Under the pieces are notes generated by a model that was given only the letters and a program-made list of their open reading frames with translations, was not told the DNA's origin and made no database searches. Shown here in pieces: positions 54,901 to 63,091 of a DNA stretch of 64,000 bases (the first letter of the stretch is position 1; each line of letters begins with the position of its first letter). A program made the position numbers and the translations under genes. This DNA comes from Shimia sp. CNT1-13L.2 (GTDB taxonomy: Bacteria; Pseudomonadota; Alphaproteobacteria; Rhodobacterales; Rhodobacteraceae), in assembly GCF_024331145.1 (NCBI RefSeq), contig NZ_JANDJO010000008.1:1-64000 (forward strand). The letters are read 5' to 3'.

Positions 54901-57900
54901 AGCATCACCGGTCAGACTGTCGGCCCCCGTTCCACCGTCCAAGCTGTCGGCGCCGTCCCCCCCGATCAGCGTGTCATTGTCCCCGCCACCAAACAGGGTG
55001 TCGTTGCCGTCATGCGCATTCAGGCGATCATTGCCGTCTCCGCCCGAAAGGCTGTCGTCACCTTCGTTGCCTTCCAGCGTGTCATTGCCTTCGCTTCCCT
55101 CCAGCGTGTCATCACCGACATCACCAAGCAAAGAGTCGTTGCCAAGGCCACCGACCAGACTGTCGCTACCGCCTTGTCCAAACAGCTTGTCATCACCCTC
55201 TCCGCCCAGGAGAGTGTCATTGCCATCCAGCCCAACCAGCGTGTCATTCCCACCCAGACCATTGAACGAGTCATTGGTCGGCGTTCCAGCCAACACATCA
55301 GCACCCTCAGTCGCCGAACCGGAACCGGCAAACGACGTCAGATAAATATCGGTACCATTGGATTGAGTAGCACCGTGCAGAACAAGGAATTCGCCCCCAG
55401 CCGGTACCCCAGCGATCGTAAAGGTCACGTCAACGTTGCCGTTGCCATAACGATCAAGCATTACAATCGTATCAGGCCCACTCGTGTCAAAAGTTACAAC
55501 GCTGTTCGCCGTGGTCTGATTCAGAGTGATCCTGTCGCCAGATTCAAAATCGGTAATCAGGTCACCGTCGAGCGTCTGATAGCGATAGCCGTAGTAATAA
55601 TAAGAATAGCCCTGGAAGACATCGGTCCCAGCCCCACCCGTCAGCGTGTCCGCGCCATACGAGCTCAAGAGCGTATCGTTGCCATCTCCGCCATCAAGGC
55701 TGTCAGTGCTGCCCGCCGCCCTCAGATAGTCGTTGCCAAGACCACCAATCAGGGTGTTGTTGCCGCCGCTGGCAATGATCGAGTCATCGCCATCACCACC
55801 GTCAAGAATGTCGTCGCCACTGCTGTCGTTGAGCGTATCGTTGCCGGTCCCACCTTCAACGGTGTCGTTCGACTGTCCTGCCGTAAGCCGGTCATTGCCA
55901 GCACCACCAACAAGGCTGTTCGGGCCGCCGCTGCCTTGGAGCGTGTCATTGCCGTCACCCCCCAGCAGCGTATCTTCCCCTGTGCTGGCCTGCAAACTGT
56001 CGTTCCCCGCGCCCCCGTCGAGCAGGTTGTCGCCCGCGTTGGCATAGATCGAGTCGTTGCCGTCCCCTCCATACGCCGTATCATTACCGGTTCCCGTGTA
56101 GATCCGGTCATAACCGAGCCCTCCGAGGAGCAGGTCATCTCCGTTATCGCCCGTCAGGTAGTCGTTGCCATCATCGCCGCGGAGCGTGTCGTTGTCATCG
56201 CCGCCATAGAGATTGTCCGCATCGGAACCGCCAATCAGAAGGTCATTGCCATTCTGGCCATAAAGGTAGTCACCACCTTCATGCCCCCAGATTTCGTCGT
56301 TGCCATCGCCGCCGTATAGGTAGTCATAGTTACCGAACCCGAAGATCAGGTCATCGTCCACGGTGCCGCTGAGATTGTTGTAGTTGTCGTCCCCGAAAAT
56401 CACCGATCCGCTGGTCTGGACCAGAATGATCTCCGTCGCAGTCGCGCTGCGGCCGGTCACCGGAATACCGGACCGTGCCACGAAGGTACCTGTGAAAAGG
56501 CCGGACAGGGTCAGCGTGATATCTGTAGAGGCGTCACCATCGACATCAATGTTCAGGAACGTGTTTACACCATCGTTGCTGACCGTCATGTCCGAGGTGT
56601 CAAAGCTCTCGTCAAGAACACGGATACGTTCAAGAACCTGGTAATCCGCGATTGTATCGCCGTTCAGGTCGCCAACTGTCCCCGCGAATACGTCCAGCTC
56701 GGTGCCACCGACCAGCGTATCGGCGCCGGCACCACCGTTCAGGGTGTCGATGCCTGCCCCGCCTTCAAGGCTGTCGGCCCCCGCCTCGCCCATGAGAACG
56801 TCGGCATCGTCGCCACCCTGCAGGGTGTCATCGCCTGCACCACCCAACATAAAGTCATCCCCGGCGTCGCCGGTCAGCAGATCATTGTCGCCCCCGCCAT
56901 AAAGCTTGTCCGCGCCCAGACCGCCGGCCAGCGTATCTGCACCGCCAAAGCCGACAACGGTGTCATTCCCGTCGCCCGCATCCAGCGAATCCGCGCCCGC
57001 GGTGCCGGTCAGGCTGTCGCTGCCTGTCGTCGCCGTTCCTTGGCCTTCCTGCACCAGAAGGATATCCGTCCCCGTTGCGGACGAGTTCCCGAACAGGGTG
57101 ATAAAATTCAGTCCCGTGCCGGTGAAATTCAGGGTGATGTCATCGCTGACGTCGCCATTGCTGCCGATGTCTATGGTCACCGTCGTAACCCCGGCATTGA
57201 CCACCACGCTCAGATCACCGTCCGCAAAATAGGCATTCAGAACCGCAACCTGATCACCCGCTTCGAAATCCGAAATCAGGTCACCATCCAGATCGGCCGC
57301 ATCGCCTTCGAACCTGTCCGCGCCGGTGCCGCCAGCAAGCGTATCAATGCCAAGACCACCTTTCAGCGTGTCCTGACCCGAGCCACCGTCAAGACTGTCG
57401 GCCCCCTCGCCACCGTCCAGCGAGTCGTTGTCAGCCTCGCCCAGAAGCGTGTCCGCATCCGCGCCACCAAAGAGGCGGTCAACGCCGTCTCCGCCCAGCA
57501 GGCTATCGCTGCCGCCCTCGCCGTACAGGTAGTCAGAACTGCCGCCGCCATAAAGCGTATCCGCCTCCGAGCCGCCATAGAGATAGTCGCCGAAATCTCC
57601 GCCCCAGAGCGTATCCGAATCCGCGCCGCCATAAAGCCGGTCGATGCCGTTGCCGCCAATGAGCCAATCTGCACCATCGCCGCCCCAAAGCGTGTCAAAA
57701 CCTTCTTCACCCCAAAGCGAGTCCGCTCCGTCGCCACCAAACAGATAGTCGTTACCATCCCCGCCTGCGAGAGAGTCATTGCCAATACCGCCATCCAGCG
57801 TGTCGGCATCATCGCCACCAAACAGACGGTCGTCGCCTTCTTCACCATAAAGACGGTCCGACCCTGCATCGCCATAAAGGTTATCCGCCCCCTCATCACC

Positions 57901-59046
57901 GTAAAGAGAGTCTCCCCCCTCCCCGCCAACAAGCGTATCAGACCCTTCACCACCCGAGAGGGCATCATTGTCCGCGCCGCCATCCAGATAGTCGCGACCG
58001 CTCCGGCCATAGATCGTGTCGGCACCTGCATCGCCATAGATGCTGTCGTCGCCATACCAGCCGCTCGCGATATCCGCCCCGGCGCCCAGCGAAATAAGGT
58101 CGTGACCGCTGTCGCCATACACGGTATCGGCGCCGTCACCGCCTTGAATGACATCGTGGCCAGCGCCCCCGCGCAGGAAGTCATCCCCCAGATCGCCCTG
58201 AAGCACATCGTTGCCAAGACCACCGTCCAGAGAGTCGTTGCCCTCACCGCCCATCAGCAGATCGTGGCCGTCGCCCCCTTCAATCGTATCGGCCCCCTCG
58301 CCGCCAACCAGCGCGTCATCCGCGGCGCTGCCAACCTGGCTGTCATCGGCCGCCGTGCCAGTCCAGATCGTGCCGTTGAACGAATTCAATAGCATGAGAG
58401 TGAACGACTCCGACGCCAGCACCAGCATGCCCACCGCAAGCGTGCCGGTCATCGTGAAGCTCAGATCGGCAATCGTGTCCTGATCGGTATCAATGCTGGC
58501 AACGGTGTTACCGCCGACCACGGAAAACGACACATCCGTGGCGCTGAAATTAGACCCCAGAACGGCAATACGGTCGATGGCGGTAAGATCCGCGATGGTA
58601 TCTCCCTGCATCGAAGAGGCCGTGCCAATGAACAGGTCGCTGCCGTTGCCGCCAACCAGCTCATCCGCACCGGAACCGCCAAGCAAGACATCGTCGCCGT
58701 CGCCTCCAAGAAGATCATCGTCGCCCGCGCCGCCAAGCAGGCGGTCGTCATCGCCCCCCCCCACAACCAGATCAACGCCGTTGCCGCCAAACAGCGTATC
58801 GTCGCCGTCGCCGCCGTTCAGAGCATCGTTGTCGTCCTCGCCGAACAGCTGGTCATTTCCCGCATCACCATAAAGGATGTCGTTGCCGGTGCCGCCCGCG
58901 AGCCCGTCATTCTCGGTGCCGCCGCTCAGGGTATCATTGCCACCGAAACCATAGAGATAATCAACGCCAGCCAGACCCGAAATCGAATCCGCATCCGCGG
59001 TGCCTTCGATCACGTTATTACCACTGTCTCCGGTGAGGTTCGCCAT
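48937..59046 (-). CDS. Giant RTX (hemolysin-type Ca2+-binding repeat) protein
   Basis: A 3,369-residue secreted-type protein, mainly glycine/aspartate-rich RTX nonapeptides (GGxGxDxLx). Eight non-RTX beta domains of about 100 residues recur through it, each with a DGDxIxDFxxGDxIxV start, a GGNTxLxFDxDxDG core and an ssDIxLL end. They centre near 58.5, 57.2, 56.5, 55.5, 54.5, 53.4, 52.5 and 51.3 kb. A cadherin/Ig-like domain follows (near 50.5-50.8 kb, NSPPVLNAPIAQVNWLQG), then more RTX, then a C terminus (ITDFKTHNAERIDLSG, ending GFTADDFIF) of the type-I-secretion signal kind. No signal peptide, catalytic domain or T1SS genes are seen here. An adhesin or surface-layer/biofilm role is most plausible. 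The ATG at 59046 is chosen over 59079, which would start within a poor context. Confidence 0.9.
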   Translation of the reverse strand: MANLTGDSGNNVIEGTADADSISGLAGVDYLYGFGGNDTLSGGTENDGLAGGTGNDILYGDAGNDQLFGEDDNDALNGGDGDDTLFGGNGVDLVVGGGDDDRLLGGAGDDDLLGGDGDDVLLGGSGADELVGGNGSDLFIGTASSMQGDTIADLTAIDRIAVLGSNFSATDVSFSVVGGNTVASIDTDQDTIADLSFTMTGTLAVGMLVLASESFTLMLLNSFNGTIWTGTAADDSQVGSAADDALVGGEGADTIEGGDGHDLLMGGEGNDSLDGGLGNDVLQGDLGDDFLRGGAGHDVIQGGDGADTVYGDSGHDLISLGAGADIASGWYGDDSIYGDAGADTIYGRSGRDYLDGGADNDALSGGEGSDTLVGGEGGDSLYGDEGADNLYGDAGSDRLYGEEGDDRLFGGDDADTLDGGIGNDSLAGGDGNDYLFGGDGADSLWGEEGFDTLWGGDGADWLIGGNGIDRLYGGADSDTLWGGDFGDYLYGGSEADTLYGGGSSDYLYGEGGSDSLLGGDGVDRLFGGADADTLLGEADNDSLDGGEGADSLDGGSGQDTLKGGLGIDTLAGGTGADRFEGDAADLDGDLISDFEAGDQVAVLNAYFADGDLSVVVNAGVTTVTIDIGSNGDVSDDITLNFTGTGLNFITLFGNSSATGTDILLVQEGQGTATTGSDSLTGTAGADSLDAGDGNDTVVGFGGADTLAGGLGADKLYGGGDNDLLTGDAGDDFMLGGAGDDTLQGGDDADVLMGEAGADSLEGGAGIDTLNGGAGADTLVGGTELDVFAGTVGDLNGDTIADYQVLERIRVLDESFDTSDMTVSNDGVNTFLNIDVDGDASTDITLTLSGLFTGTFVARSGIPVTGRSATATEIILVQTSGSVIFGDDNYNNLSGTVDDDLIFGFGNYDYLYGGDGNDEIWGHEGGDYLYGQNGNDLLIGGSDADNLYGGDDNDTLRGDDGNDYLTGDNGDDLLLGGLGYDRIYTGTGNDTAYGGDGNDSIYANAGDNLLDGGAGNDSLQASTGEDTLLGGDGNDTLQGSGGPNSLVGGAGNDRLTAGQSNDTVEGGTGNDTLNDSSGDDILDGGDGDDSIIASGGNNTLIGGLGNDYLRAAGSTDSLDGGDGNDTLLSSYGADTLTGGAGTDVFQGYSYYYYGYRYQTLDGDLITDFESGDRITLNQTTANSVVTFDTSGPDTIVMLDRYGNGNVDVTFTIAGVPAGGEFLVLHGATQSNGTDIYLTSFAGSGSATEGADVLAGTPTNDSFNGLGGNDTLVGLDGNDTLLGGEGDDKLFGQGGSDSLVGGLGNDSLLGDVGDDTLEGSEGNDTLEGNEGDDSLSGGDGNDRLNAHDGNDTLFGGGDNDTLIGGDGADSLDGGTGADSLTGDAGNDTLSGDADNDTLVGGSGNDSIDGGDGEDRLNGNDGADSLVGGDDRDWLYGDNDDDTLSGGMGDDYLYGGTGADSIEGGEGADLISGQDGADTMTGGAGADIFSLRQLWVDGDVITDFGQDDTLRFTDFRADSGNISATVDNGNTVLTIDVGDDGDTSNDVSLTLNGTFAQPFLFLAGLTSYSASDIVLLTQTGIGGETAGNDSIIGTDAVETLSGGDGNDTIIALGGDDSLSGGTGADKLFGNGGNDTIDGGDSNDMLSGGAGNDSIRGGSGRDTLLGGAGDDTLEAGTESARLYGDGGNDSLVGTADRDYLYGGSGNDTLRGGAYADYLYGDAGDDSIDAGDGDDRVYAGDGADSVSGGSGNEYINGDAGDDTLNGDLGNDNLFGGLDNDLLNGGDGDDSLYGNDGDDTLNGGVGNDVLKSGAGADSLVGGSGSDTFEGSYSDLQGDFLSDFALGDLIRFDAYIRDASSVADASITTVASGANTLVSLDIDNDGTAETTFTLAGSWAASALAYVVVDRKGVVIGLGGSVQGSITSGNDTVFGTTGGNSISTGDGNDIVFGFAGGDALYGGNGNDTLFGDADNDNLSGDAGSDSLSGGEGNDTLSGGDDNDNLLGGNGTDSLIGGSGRDTLNGEDGNDTLYGGLDSDYLYGGEDDDYLVGEDGSDRLNGGAGNDTLIGGLLHDRLYGGDGNDTITGDDGNDYLYGNDGDDTLSGGEGIDRLYGGVGNDSLTGGNGADELWGGADADTLSGGADIDVFRDTLADFNGDLITDFQADERIDINTTGLSRNQLSVSEVGGNTVLTFDLTGDGASVDDVVLTLNGTFTGEWTLLRGFYSTSYTSVFLMSTTPSGTATSGADSIVANATADVLDALEGNDTVFGFGGDDQLSGNLGNDKLYAGIGNDTLLGGDGNDTLNGEEGNDSLEGGTGSDALLGGAGSDMLDGGESNDQLFGGAGDDTLTGGDADDYLDGGEGHDLLTGGPGNDRLYGKGGNDTLIGGDGIDSLYGEDGDDSMVGGAGDSTMAGGIGNDTMTGGNDRDYLQGGEGNDLISGGDGNNQLYGEAGDDTLLGGAETDNATGGDGHDSIAGAGGNDYLYGDAGDDTIDGGDGNDYIYGGTGNDSLSGGDGDDYLAGQGGADVLSGGAGLDFFQLNFVDLAGSRIEDLEIGERISLAGAPQDIEGFVVSELGGNTLLGFDVDHDGVVDASLTLAGTGFTGQFTYDQSARQIYYLTAGGSGASTAGSDTIFGTAAGEILDGLAGNDRIFGRGGNDALKGGDGYDTLLGGAGADTLDGGALSDRLYGGEGADVAVFAGNQADFTLTVAADAWGATLVRHTASNVTDYLYGIERLQFDDGIATLFNSPPVLNAPIAQVNWLQGNAHVLDVSAAFSDVDGDAVTLAATLADGSALPTWMIFDPATGRFAADIPEALSGTHSFSVIATDTHGASTRATFDLVIESNVITAPASGGSTTGTNANERIYGSGKADRLVGLGGHDLIVGKNGADTLIGGDGDDTLNGGNGADLIDGGAGRNTLSYVFDSVGVNVDLKTNVVSGGQATGDVLSGLFSDVLGGAGNDTIVAHFSGSQLSGFDGNDSLTGRIGDDELLGGSGADTLNGGSGDDTLNGGGSHDLLLGLSGADSLLGDWGLDTIDGGDGNDTVDAGSGNDSVDGGAGDDSLEGGLGKDLITGGSGSDTLSGGDGNDTLRGSGGDDLISGGVGDDEIDGGFGADTLDGGEGVDLLTYAYETLSMTINLTTGAVNGGRGTGDVVSNFENLTTGAGDDEITASAGDNVIVANGGNDTVSARDGADLVQGGAGNDSLSGGLGEDTLKGQAGDDTLSGGAQRDVLIGGAGSDSLSGNYGNDTLNGGGGDDSLFGDAQDDRLYGGNGVDLLVGGSGNDTLTGGGQTDTFVFTDGFGQDVITDFKTHNAERIDLSGVTGITDYADFIANHVQDSGGFALIVDGANSILLQNVSYQSVINGINGFTADDFIF

Positions 59047-59308
59047 TGTAATGCCCTTGATTCTAGCGACTTTGCGCAATGCTTAACGAATGAATAGCGC
59101 AAAACACCCCCAAGGACAAAAAGGTGTGGCCGAAAGGGGTATTTTACAATCCTGAGCTGTTTTCCTGCTCGACGAACCGGTTGTCCAAGGGCTCGCAAGT
59201 AAATTCCATTTGCTCCGACAACCCGCCGACATTCACCATCTGCGATTTGATGTCCCGACACACGAATCCGAGTTGACGAAAACCGCATGCTCTGCCATGC
59301 AAAACCAA

Positions 59309-59487
59309 TGTCCGGTTCCGGGTTGATCCCGGAAGAAATAGGGAATGCAGTGCGGTGATTAAGATCACCAACTCTGCAACTGCCCCCGCAACTGTAAGCG
59401 GTGAGCGCGGCTGACAACGCCACTGGGGAACACCCCGGGAAGGCCAGACCGTCGCATTGACCCGCAAGTCAGGAGACCTGCCGGATA
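59309..59487 (+). ncRNA. Cobalamin riboswitch
   Basis: The conserved core is clear: GGGAATGCAGTGCGG near 59341, CAACTGCCCCCGCAACTGTA near 59376, GCCACTGGGGAACACCCC near 59418, and the 3' GCAAGTCAGGAGACCTGCC near 59464. Terminal segments TCCGG (59311-) and CCGGA (59481-) can pair as P1. It lies about 145 nt before the NikK-like gene and would turn off the transport operon when cobalamin is ample. A TGTCC/GGACA hairpin just downstream (59490-59506) could be part of the expression platform. Confidence 0.93.
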
Positions 59488-59632
59488 CGTGTCCTCGGAA
59501 GGGACATTTCATTGTCGGCGGCGGGGTGCGCGCCTGATGCTTTTGTCCATGTCGGCAAATAGTATCTTGCGTCCAGTCGTCAAATTTAAATGCGTGCCGG
59601 GGTTGGCACGACGTGAAAAAGGACGAAAGTTC

Positions 59633-60418
59633 ATGAAAAAGCTGCTTTGCGCGGCCGCAGCTGCACTGGCCATTCCGGCAATGGCGCAGGCCCACTTCCT
59701 TCTGGAATATACCACCGACACCATGATCGAACGTCCGGGCGATGTTCCGGTCAAACTGATCTTCTGGCACCCGCACGAGGCTGGCCACGCGATGGTCATG
59801 GAAAAGCCGGAAGAATTCTTCGTGATCCACAACGGCAAGAAAACCGACCTGATGGACACCCTCAAGCCCTTCACCTTCGAAGGTCCGGACAACAATGCGC
59901 CCGCGTTCATGGGCTCCGTTCCGGTCAAGCGTTCAGGCGACTATGTCGTCGTCACCGTGCCCACGCCCTACTATGAAGAGTCGGAAGACATCTACATCCA
60001 GCAGATCACCAAGGCTTACCTGAACCGCAACGAGCTGCCCACCGACTGGGATCAGCCGCAAGGTCTGGCCACCGAAATCCTGCCGCTGAACAAGCCCTAC
60101 AACATCATCGCAGGCTCGACCTTCACAGGCCGCGTTCTCAGCGAAGGCAAACCCGTGGCAGGCGCTGAAATCGAAATCGAATACATGGCCGCCGAGCCCG
60201 ACATGGACAGCAACGGCACCAAACCCAGAACCGCCTCGCCCCTGCCGGGTGGCGCAATCGTCGCGATCTCCGACGACAACGGCTATTTCTCGTTCGGCGT
60301 GCCGAAAGCTGGCTACTGGGGCTTTGCCGCTCTGGGTTCCGGCCCGGCCACCGAACATGAAGGCAAGGAACTGAGCCAGGACGCCGTGATCTGGATCCGC
60401 GCCTGGGACCTGGAGTAA
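59633..60418 (+). CDS. Periplasmic DUF4198 metal-transport accessory protein (NikK-like)
   Basis: A 261-residue exported protein with a Sec signal (KLLCAAAAALAIPAMAQA-HFLLEY). DUF4198/NikK-like features include several His early in the mature chain and repeated beta segments. Family members accompany CbiM/NikM-type ECF importers and probably capture or hand over the metal ion. The ATG at 59633 is favoured because it starts the signal peptide; upstream in-frame ATGs lie in the riboswitch expression platform. First gene of the operon, 6 nt before cbiM. Confidence 0.85.
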   Translation: MKKLLCAAAAALAIPAMAQAHFLLEYTTDTMIERPGDVPVKLIFWHPHEAGHAMVMEKPEEFFVIHNGKKTDLMDTLKPFTFEGPDNNAPAFMGSVPVKRSGDYVVVTVPTPYYEESEDIYIQQITKAYLNRNELPTDWDQPQGLATEILPLNKPYNIIAGSTFTGRVLSEGKPVAGAEIEIEYMAAEPDMDSNGTKPRTASPLPGGAIVAISDDNGYFSFGVPKAGYWGFAALGSGPATEHEGKELSQDAVIWIRAWDLE

Positions 60419-60424
60419 CCCCCC

Positions 60425-61036
60425 ATGCACATTGTCGACGGCGCACTTTCCAATCCCGTAGTCATCGGCGGCGCAGTTGCCGCCGTGGGCGGGATTGCCA
60501 TGGGCCTCAGATCACTGGACCTTGATCGCATCCCCACAGCGGGGGTGCTCTCGGCAAGCTTCTTTGTCGCCTCCCTGATCCACGTGCCCATCGGGCCGTC
60601 GTCCGTGCACCTTATCCTGAATGGTCTGGCCGGGCTTCTGCTCGGCTGGGCCGCCTTTCCCGCCCTCTTCATCGGCCTCCTGCTGCAGGCCGTGTTCTTT
60701 GGCTTCGGCGGCCTGACGGTTCTGGGCGTCAACGCCGTGAACATCGCCTTCCCCGCCGTTGTTGCCGGGCTTCTGTTCAGCGGCATGATCGGTCGCGGCT
60801 CGCCTGTTCAGGGCGCCATCTGGGGGGCCATCGGCGGCGCCTTTGCGATTGCCGCCACAACGGCTATGGTCGCAGTCTCTCTCGCATTGACAGGTGATGA
60901 ATTCTTGCCGGCCGCCAAACTCGTGTTCTTCGCCCATATCCCCGTCATGGTGGTCGAAGCCGTCCTGACCGGTTTTGCGGTTCTGCTGGCCCGCAAGGTC
61001 AAACCCGAACTCTTTGTCAAAGGGGGCGCGGCATGA
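60425..61036 (+). CDS. cbiM: Cobalt ECF transporter S component CbiM
   Basis: A 203-residue membrane protein with about six helices. The N-terminal MHIVDG is the metal-binding start of CbiM/NikM, and SSVHLILNGLAGLLLG carries the second conserved His. Its 5' cobalamin riboswitch argues for cobalt over nickel. No CbiN follows; the gene overlaps the NikL-like gene instead (ATGA), the arrangement used when NikL replaces CbiN. Confidence 0.9.
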   Translation: MHIVDGALSNPVVIGGAVAAVGGIAMGLRSLDLDRIPTAGVLSASFFVASLIHVPIGPSSVHLILNGLAGLLLGWAAFPALFIGLLLQAVFFGFGGLTVLGVNAVNIAFPAVVAGLLFSGMIGRGSPVQGAIWGAIGGAFAIAATTAMVAVSLALTGDEFLPAAKLVFFAHIPVMVVEAVLTGFAVLLARKVKPELFVKGGAA

Positions 61037-61614
61037 AGCACCTCTGTCTGGCCCTCGCCCTTCTCTGCACCCCGCTTCCCGCCCTTGCCCACAAGGTCAT
61101 CGCCGGTGTCTTTCCCGCAGGCGACGCGATCGAAGGCGAGTTCGGCTTCTCCAACGGAGATATGGCCGTCGCCCAAGAGGTCATCGTCTTCGGCCCAGAT
61201 GGTGCCGAAATCGGCCGCACCATCACCGATGGCGATGGTTTCTTCCTCTTCACGCCCCAACAGCCCGTCGCACACACCTTCCGCGCCGACATGGGCGCCG
61301 GCCACGTGGCCGAAGTGACAATGCCCGCCAAAGACGTGGCCAAGATCATGGGTGTTGCCGCAGAACTGGTTGAGGCCGTCGCAAACGATACTGCAACCGG
61401 AAACAGCGCCACTATCACTGTTGCATCGCTCTCCGACAAAGAGCGCCTTGCCATAGCTGAGGCCGTACGCGACGAGATCCGCCCGCTGCGTCGGGAAATC
61501 GCCGCCTACCGCGAGAAAAACGATCTCCAGTCCATCCTTGGCGGCATCGGCTATATCGTGGGTCTCTTCGGCCTTGGGTTCTACATCGCCGCCCGGCGTA
61601 AGATGGACAGTTGA
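61033..61614 (+). CDS. NikL-like accessory protein of the metal ECF transporter
   Basis: A 193-residue protein with a signal peptide (KHLCLALALLCTPLPALA-HKV), a periplasmic domain with beta-rich pattern and one C-terminal membrane helix (GIGYIVGLFGLGFYIAARR). This layout is that of NikL, which takes the place of CbiN in some nickel and cobalt transporters. Starts inside the cbiM stop and overlaps cbiQ by 4 nt. Confidence 0.78.
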   Translation: MKHLCLALALLCTPLPALAHKVIAGVFPAGDAIEGEFGFSNGDMAVAQEVIVFGPDGAEIGRTITDGDGFFLFTPQQPVAHTFRADMGAGHVAEVTMPAKDVAKIMGVAAELVEAVANDTATGNSATITVASLSDKERLAIAEAVRDEIRPLRREIAAYREKNDLQSILGGIGYIVGLFGLGFYIAARRKMDS

Positions 61615-62396
61615 TGGTCTACGTACTCGAACAGCCAGACAAGACAGTCTCCCAACCGGGGGAACTGGGTCACTATGGCCTGCTGGGGTCTCTGGACCCT
61701 CGCGTACGCATCGTGATCGCCTGCCTGTTTGCCATCGTCACCGTCGCCCTGACCTCCATCGCCGCGCTCATGGCGGCGCTTCTGGTGTCCATTGGCCTCC
61801 TGACGCTCTCCAAACTGCCCATGCGGCGCACCCTGCGGCGTATGGCGATGATGGACAGCTTCATCATCTTCATGCTGGTGCTGCTGCCGTTTTCCATGCC
61901 CGGTGACGCAATGTTCACCGTCTTCGGTTTTCCGGCAAGCTGGCAGGGCCTCTGGAAAGCCGTCGAAATCGGCCTGACCGCCAATGCCGTGATCCTCGCC
62001 GTCATGGTTCTCGTTAGCACCATGGAACCCGTCACACTTGGCCACGCGCTCTACCGGATGCGCTGCCCCGAAACACTTGTGCATCTGTTGATGTTCACCA
62101 TCCGCTACATCGAAGTGCTGCGCGAAGAATACATGCGCCTGCGTGCCGCGATGAAAATCCGCGGCTTCCGCCCCGGCACCAACTGGCACACCTATCGCAG
62201 CTTTGGCTATCTCGTCGGCATGATGCTGGTGCGGGCCATCGAACGCTCCGAACGCATTCTCGGTGCCATGAAATGCCGTGGCTTCTCTGGCAAGCTCCTT
62301 TTGCTGCGCGAGTTCGAAATCGGTCGTCGAGATCAGGTTTTTGCCTTCTGCATGGGCGCGGTCTGCCTCGGTCTCTTCCTGCTGGAATTCGCATGA
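61611..62396 (+). CDS. cbiQ: ECF transporter T component CbiQ
   Basis: A 261-residue membrane protein with several helices and the CbiQ cytoplasmic contact motifs (RLRAAMKIRGFRPG and GAMKCRGFSGK, the two A-R-G-type coupling helices). It connects the S component to the ATPase. Overlaps both neighbours by 4 nt, indicating coupled translation of the complex. Confidence 0.9.
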   Translation: MMVYVLEQPDKTVSQPGELGHYGLLGSLDPRVRIVIACLFAIVTVALTSIAALMAALLVSIGLLTLSKLPMRRTLRRMAMMDSFIIFMLVLLPFSMPGDAMFTVFGFPASWQGLWKAVEIGLTANAVILAVMVLVSTMEPVTLGHALYRMRCPETLVHLLMFTIRYIEVLREEYMRLRAAMKIRGFRPGTNWHTYRSFGYLVGMMLVRAIERSERILGAMKCRGFSGKLLLLREFEIGRRDQVFAFCMGAVCLGLFLLEFA

Positions 62397-63049
62397 CCAT
62401 CCTTGCGCTCGACGATATTCACTTCGCATATCCCGGCTATGCCCCCGTTCTGGAAGGGGCTTCGCTCTCGCTCGAACCGGGCCAAAGGCTGGCCCTGACC
62501 GGCCCCAACGGCGCGGGCAAATCGACCCTTCTGCGGATTGCGCTTGGCCTGCAAAAACCAAGTAAAGGCACGGTGACAGCCTTCGGCAAACTGCGTCAGG
62601 ACGAGGCCGACTTCCATGAAGTCCGCCGCCGCGTTGGCCTTGTGTTTCAAGACCCGGATGATCAGCTCTTCTGCCCCACCGTGGCCGAGGACATCGCCTT
62701 TGGCCCCCTGAACCTTGGTCGCAGCCGCGAAGAAGCGCTGGCCATCGTCGACAAGGTTCTGGGCGATCTGAGCCTCATGCACCTGAAAGACCGCGTCACC
62801 CACAAGCTGTCCGGCGGCGAAAAACGTCTGGTCACGCTGGCGACGGTGCTGGCAATGGAACCCGAAGCCCTCTTGCTGGATGAACCCACCAACGCACTCG
62901 ACACCCGCAACGAAGCGCGCCTGCTGGAAATCCTGCAAGGCCTGCCCCAGGCAATCCTCCTGATCAGCCACTCTCCCGGCTTTCGCAAGTCACTTACCGA
63001 CCAAGCATTGGACCTGCGCGATGGAAAACTGGTCAAAGCCGAGGCCTAA
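62393..63049 (+). CDS. cbiO: ECF transporter ATPase CbiO
   Basis: A 218-residue ATPase. Walker A GPNGAGKST near residue 39, Q-loop FQDPDDQLF, signature LSGGEKRLV, Walker B LLLDEPTNALD. The ATG at 62393 overlaps the cbiQ stop; the in-frame start at 62273 would extend into cbiQ. It drives metal uptake with CbiMQ. The operon ends here, convergent with the IclR gene. Confidence 0.92.
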   Translation: MTILALDDIHFAYPGYAPVLEGASLSLEPGQRLALTGPNGAGKSTLLRIALGLQKPSKGTVTAFGKLRQDEADFHEVRRRVGLVFQDPDDQLFCPTVAEDIAFGPLNLGRSREEALAIVDKVLGDLSLMHLKDRVTHKLSGGEKRLVTLATVLAMEPEALLLDEPTNALDTRNEARLLEILQGLPQAILLISHSPGFRKSLTDQALDLRDGKLVKAEA

Positions 63050-63091
63050 ACACCCTAAAAGCGCACCACTTTTCTGACGCCGATCAAATCC

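Noticed and set aside
49802..58873. Several plus-strand open frames of 80-450 codons opposite the RTX gene
   Set aside because: They have low-complexity, Ser/Pro or Ile/Val/Ala-rich compositions that mirror the antisense of RTX repeats. They lack ribosome sites and recur with each repeat.
48937..59046. Dense short repeats resembling a CRISPR array or satellite
   Set aside because: The periodicity is a 9-residue protein repeat inside one continuous reading frame, with variable copies and no equal spacers.
59144..59830. Minus-strand frame spanning the riboswitch
   Set aside because: It covers the structured riboswitch and the NikK-like 5' end on the other strand, with no family features.
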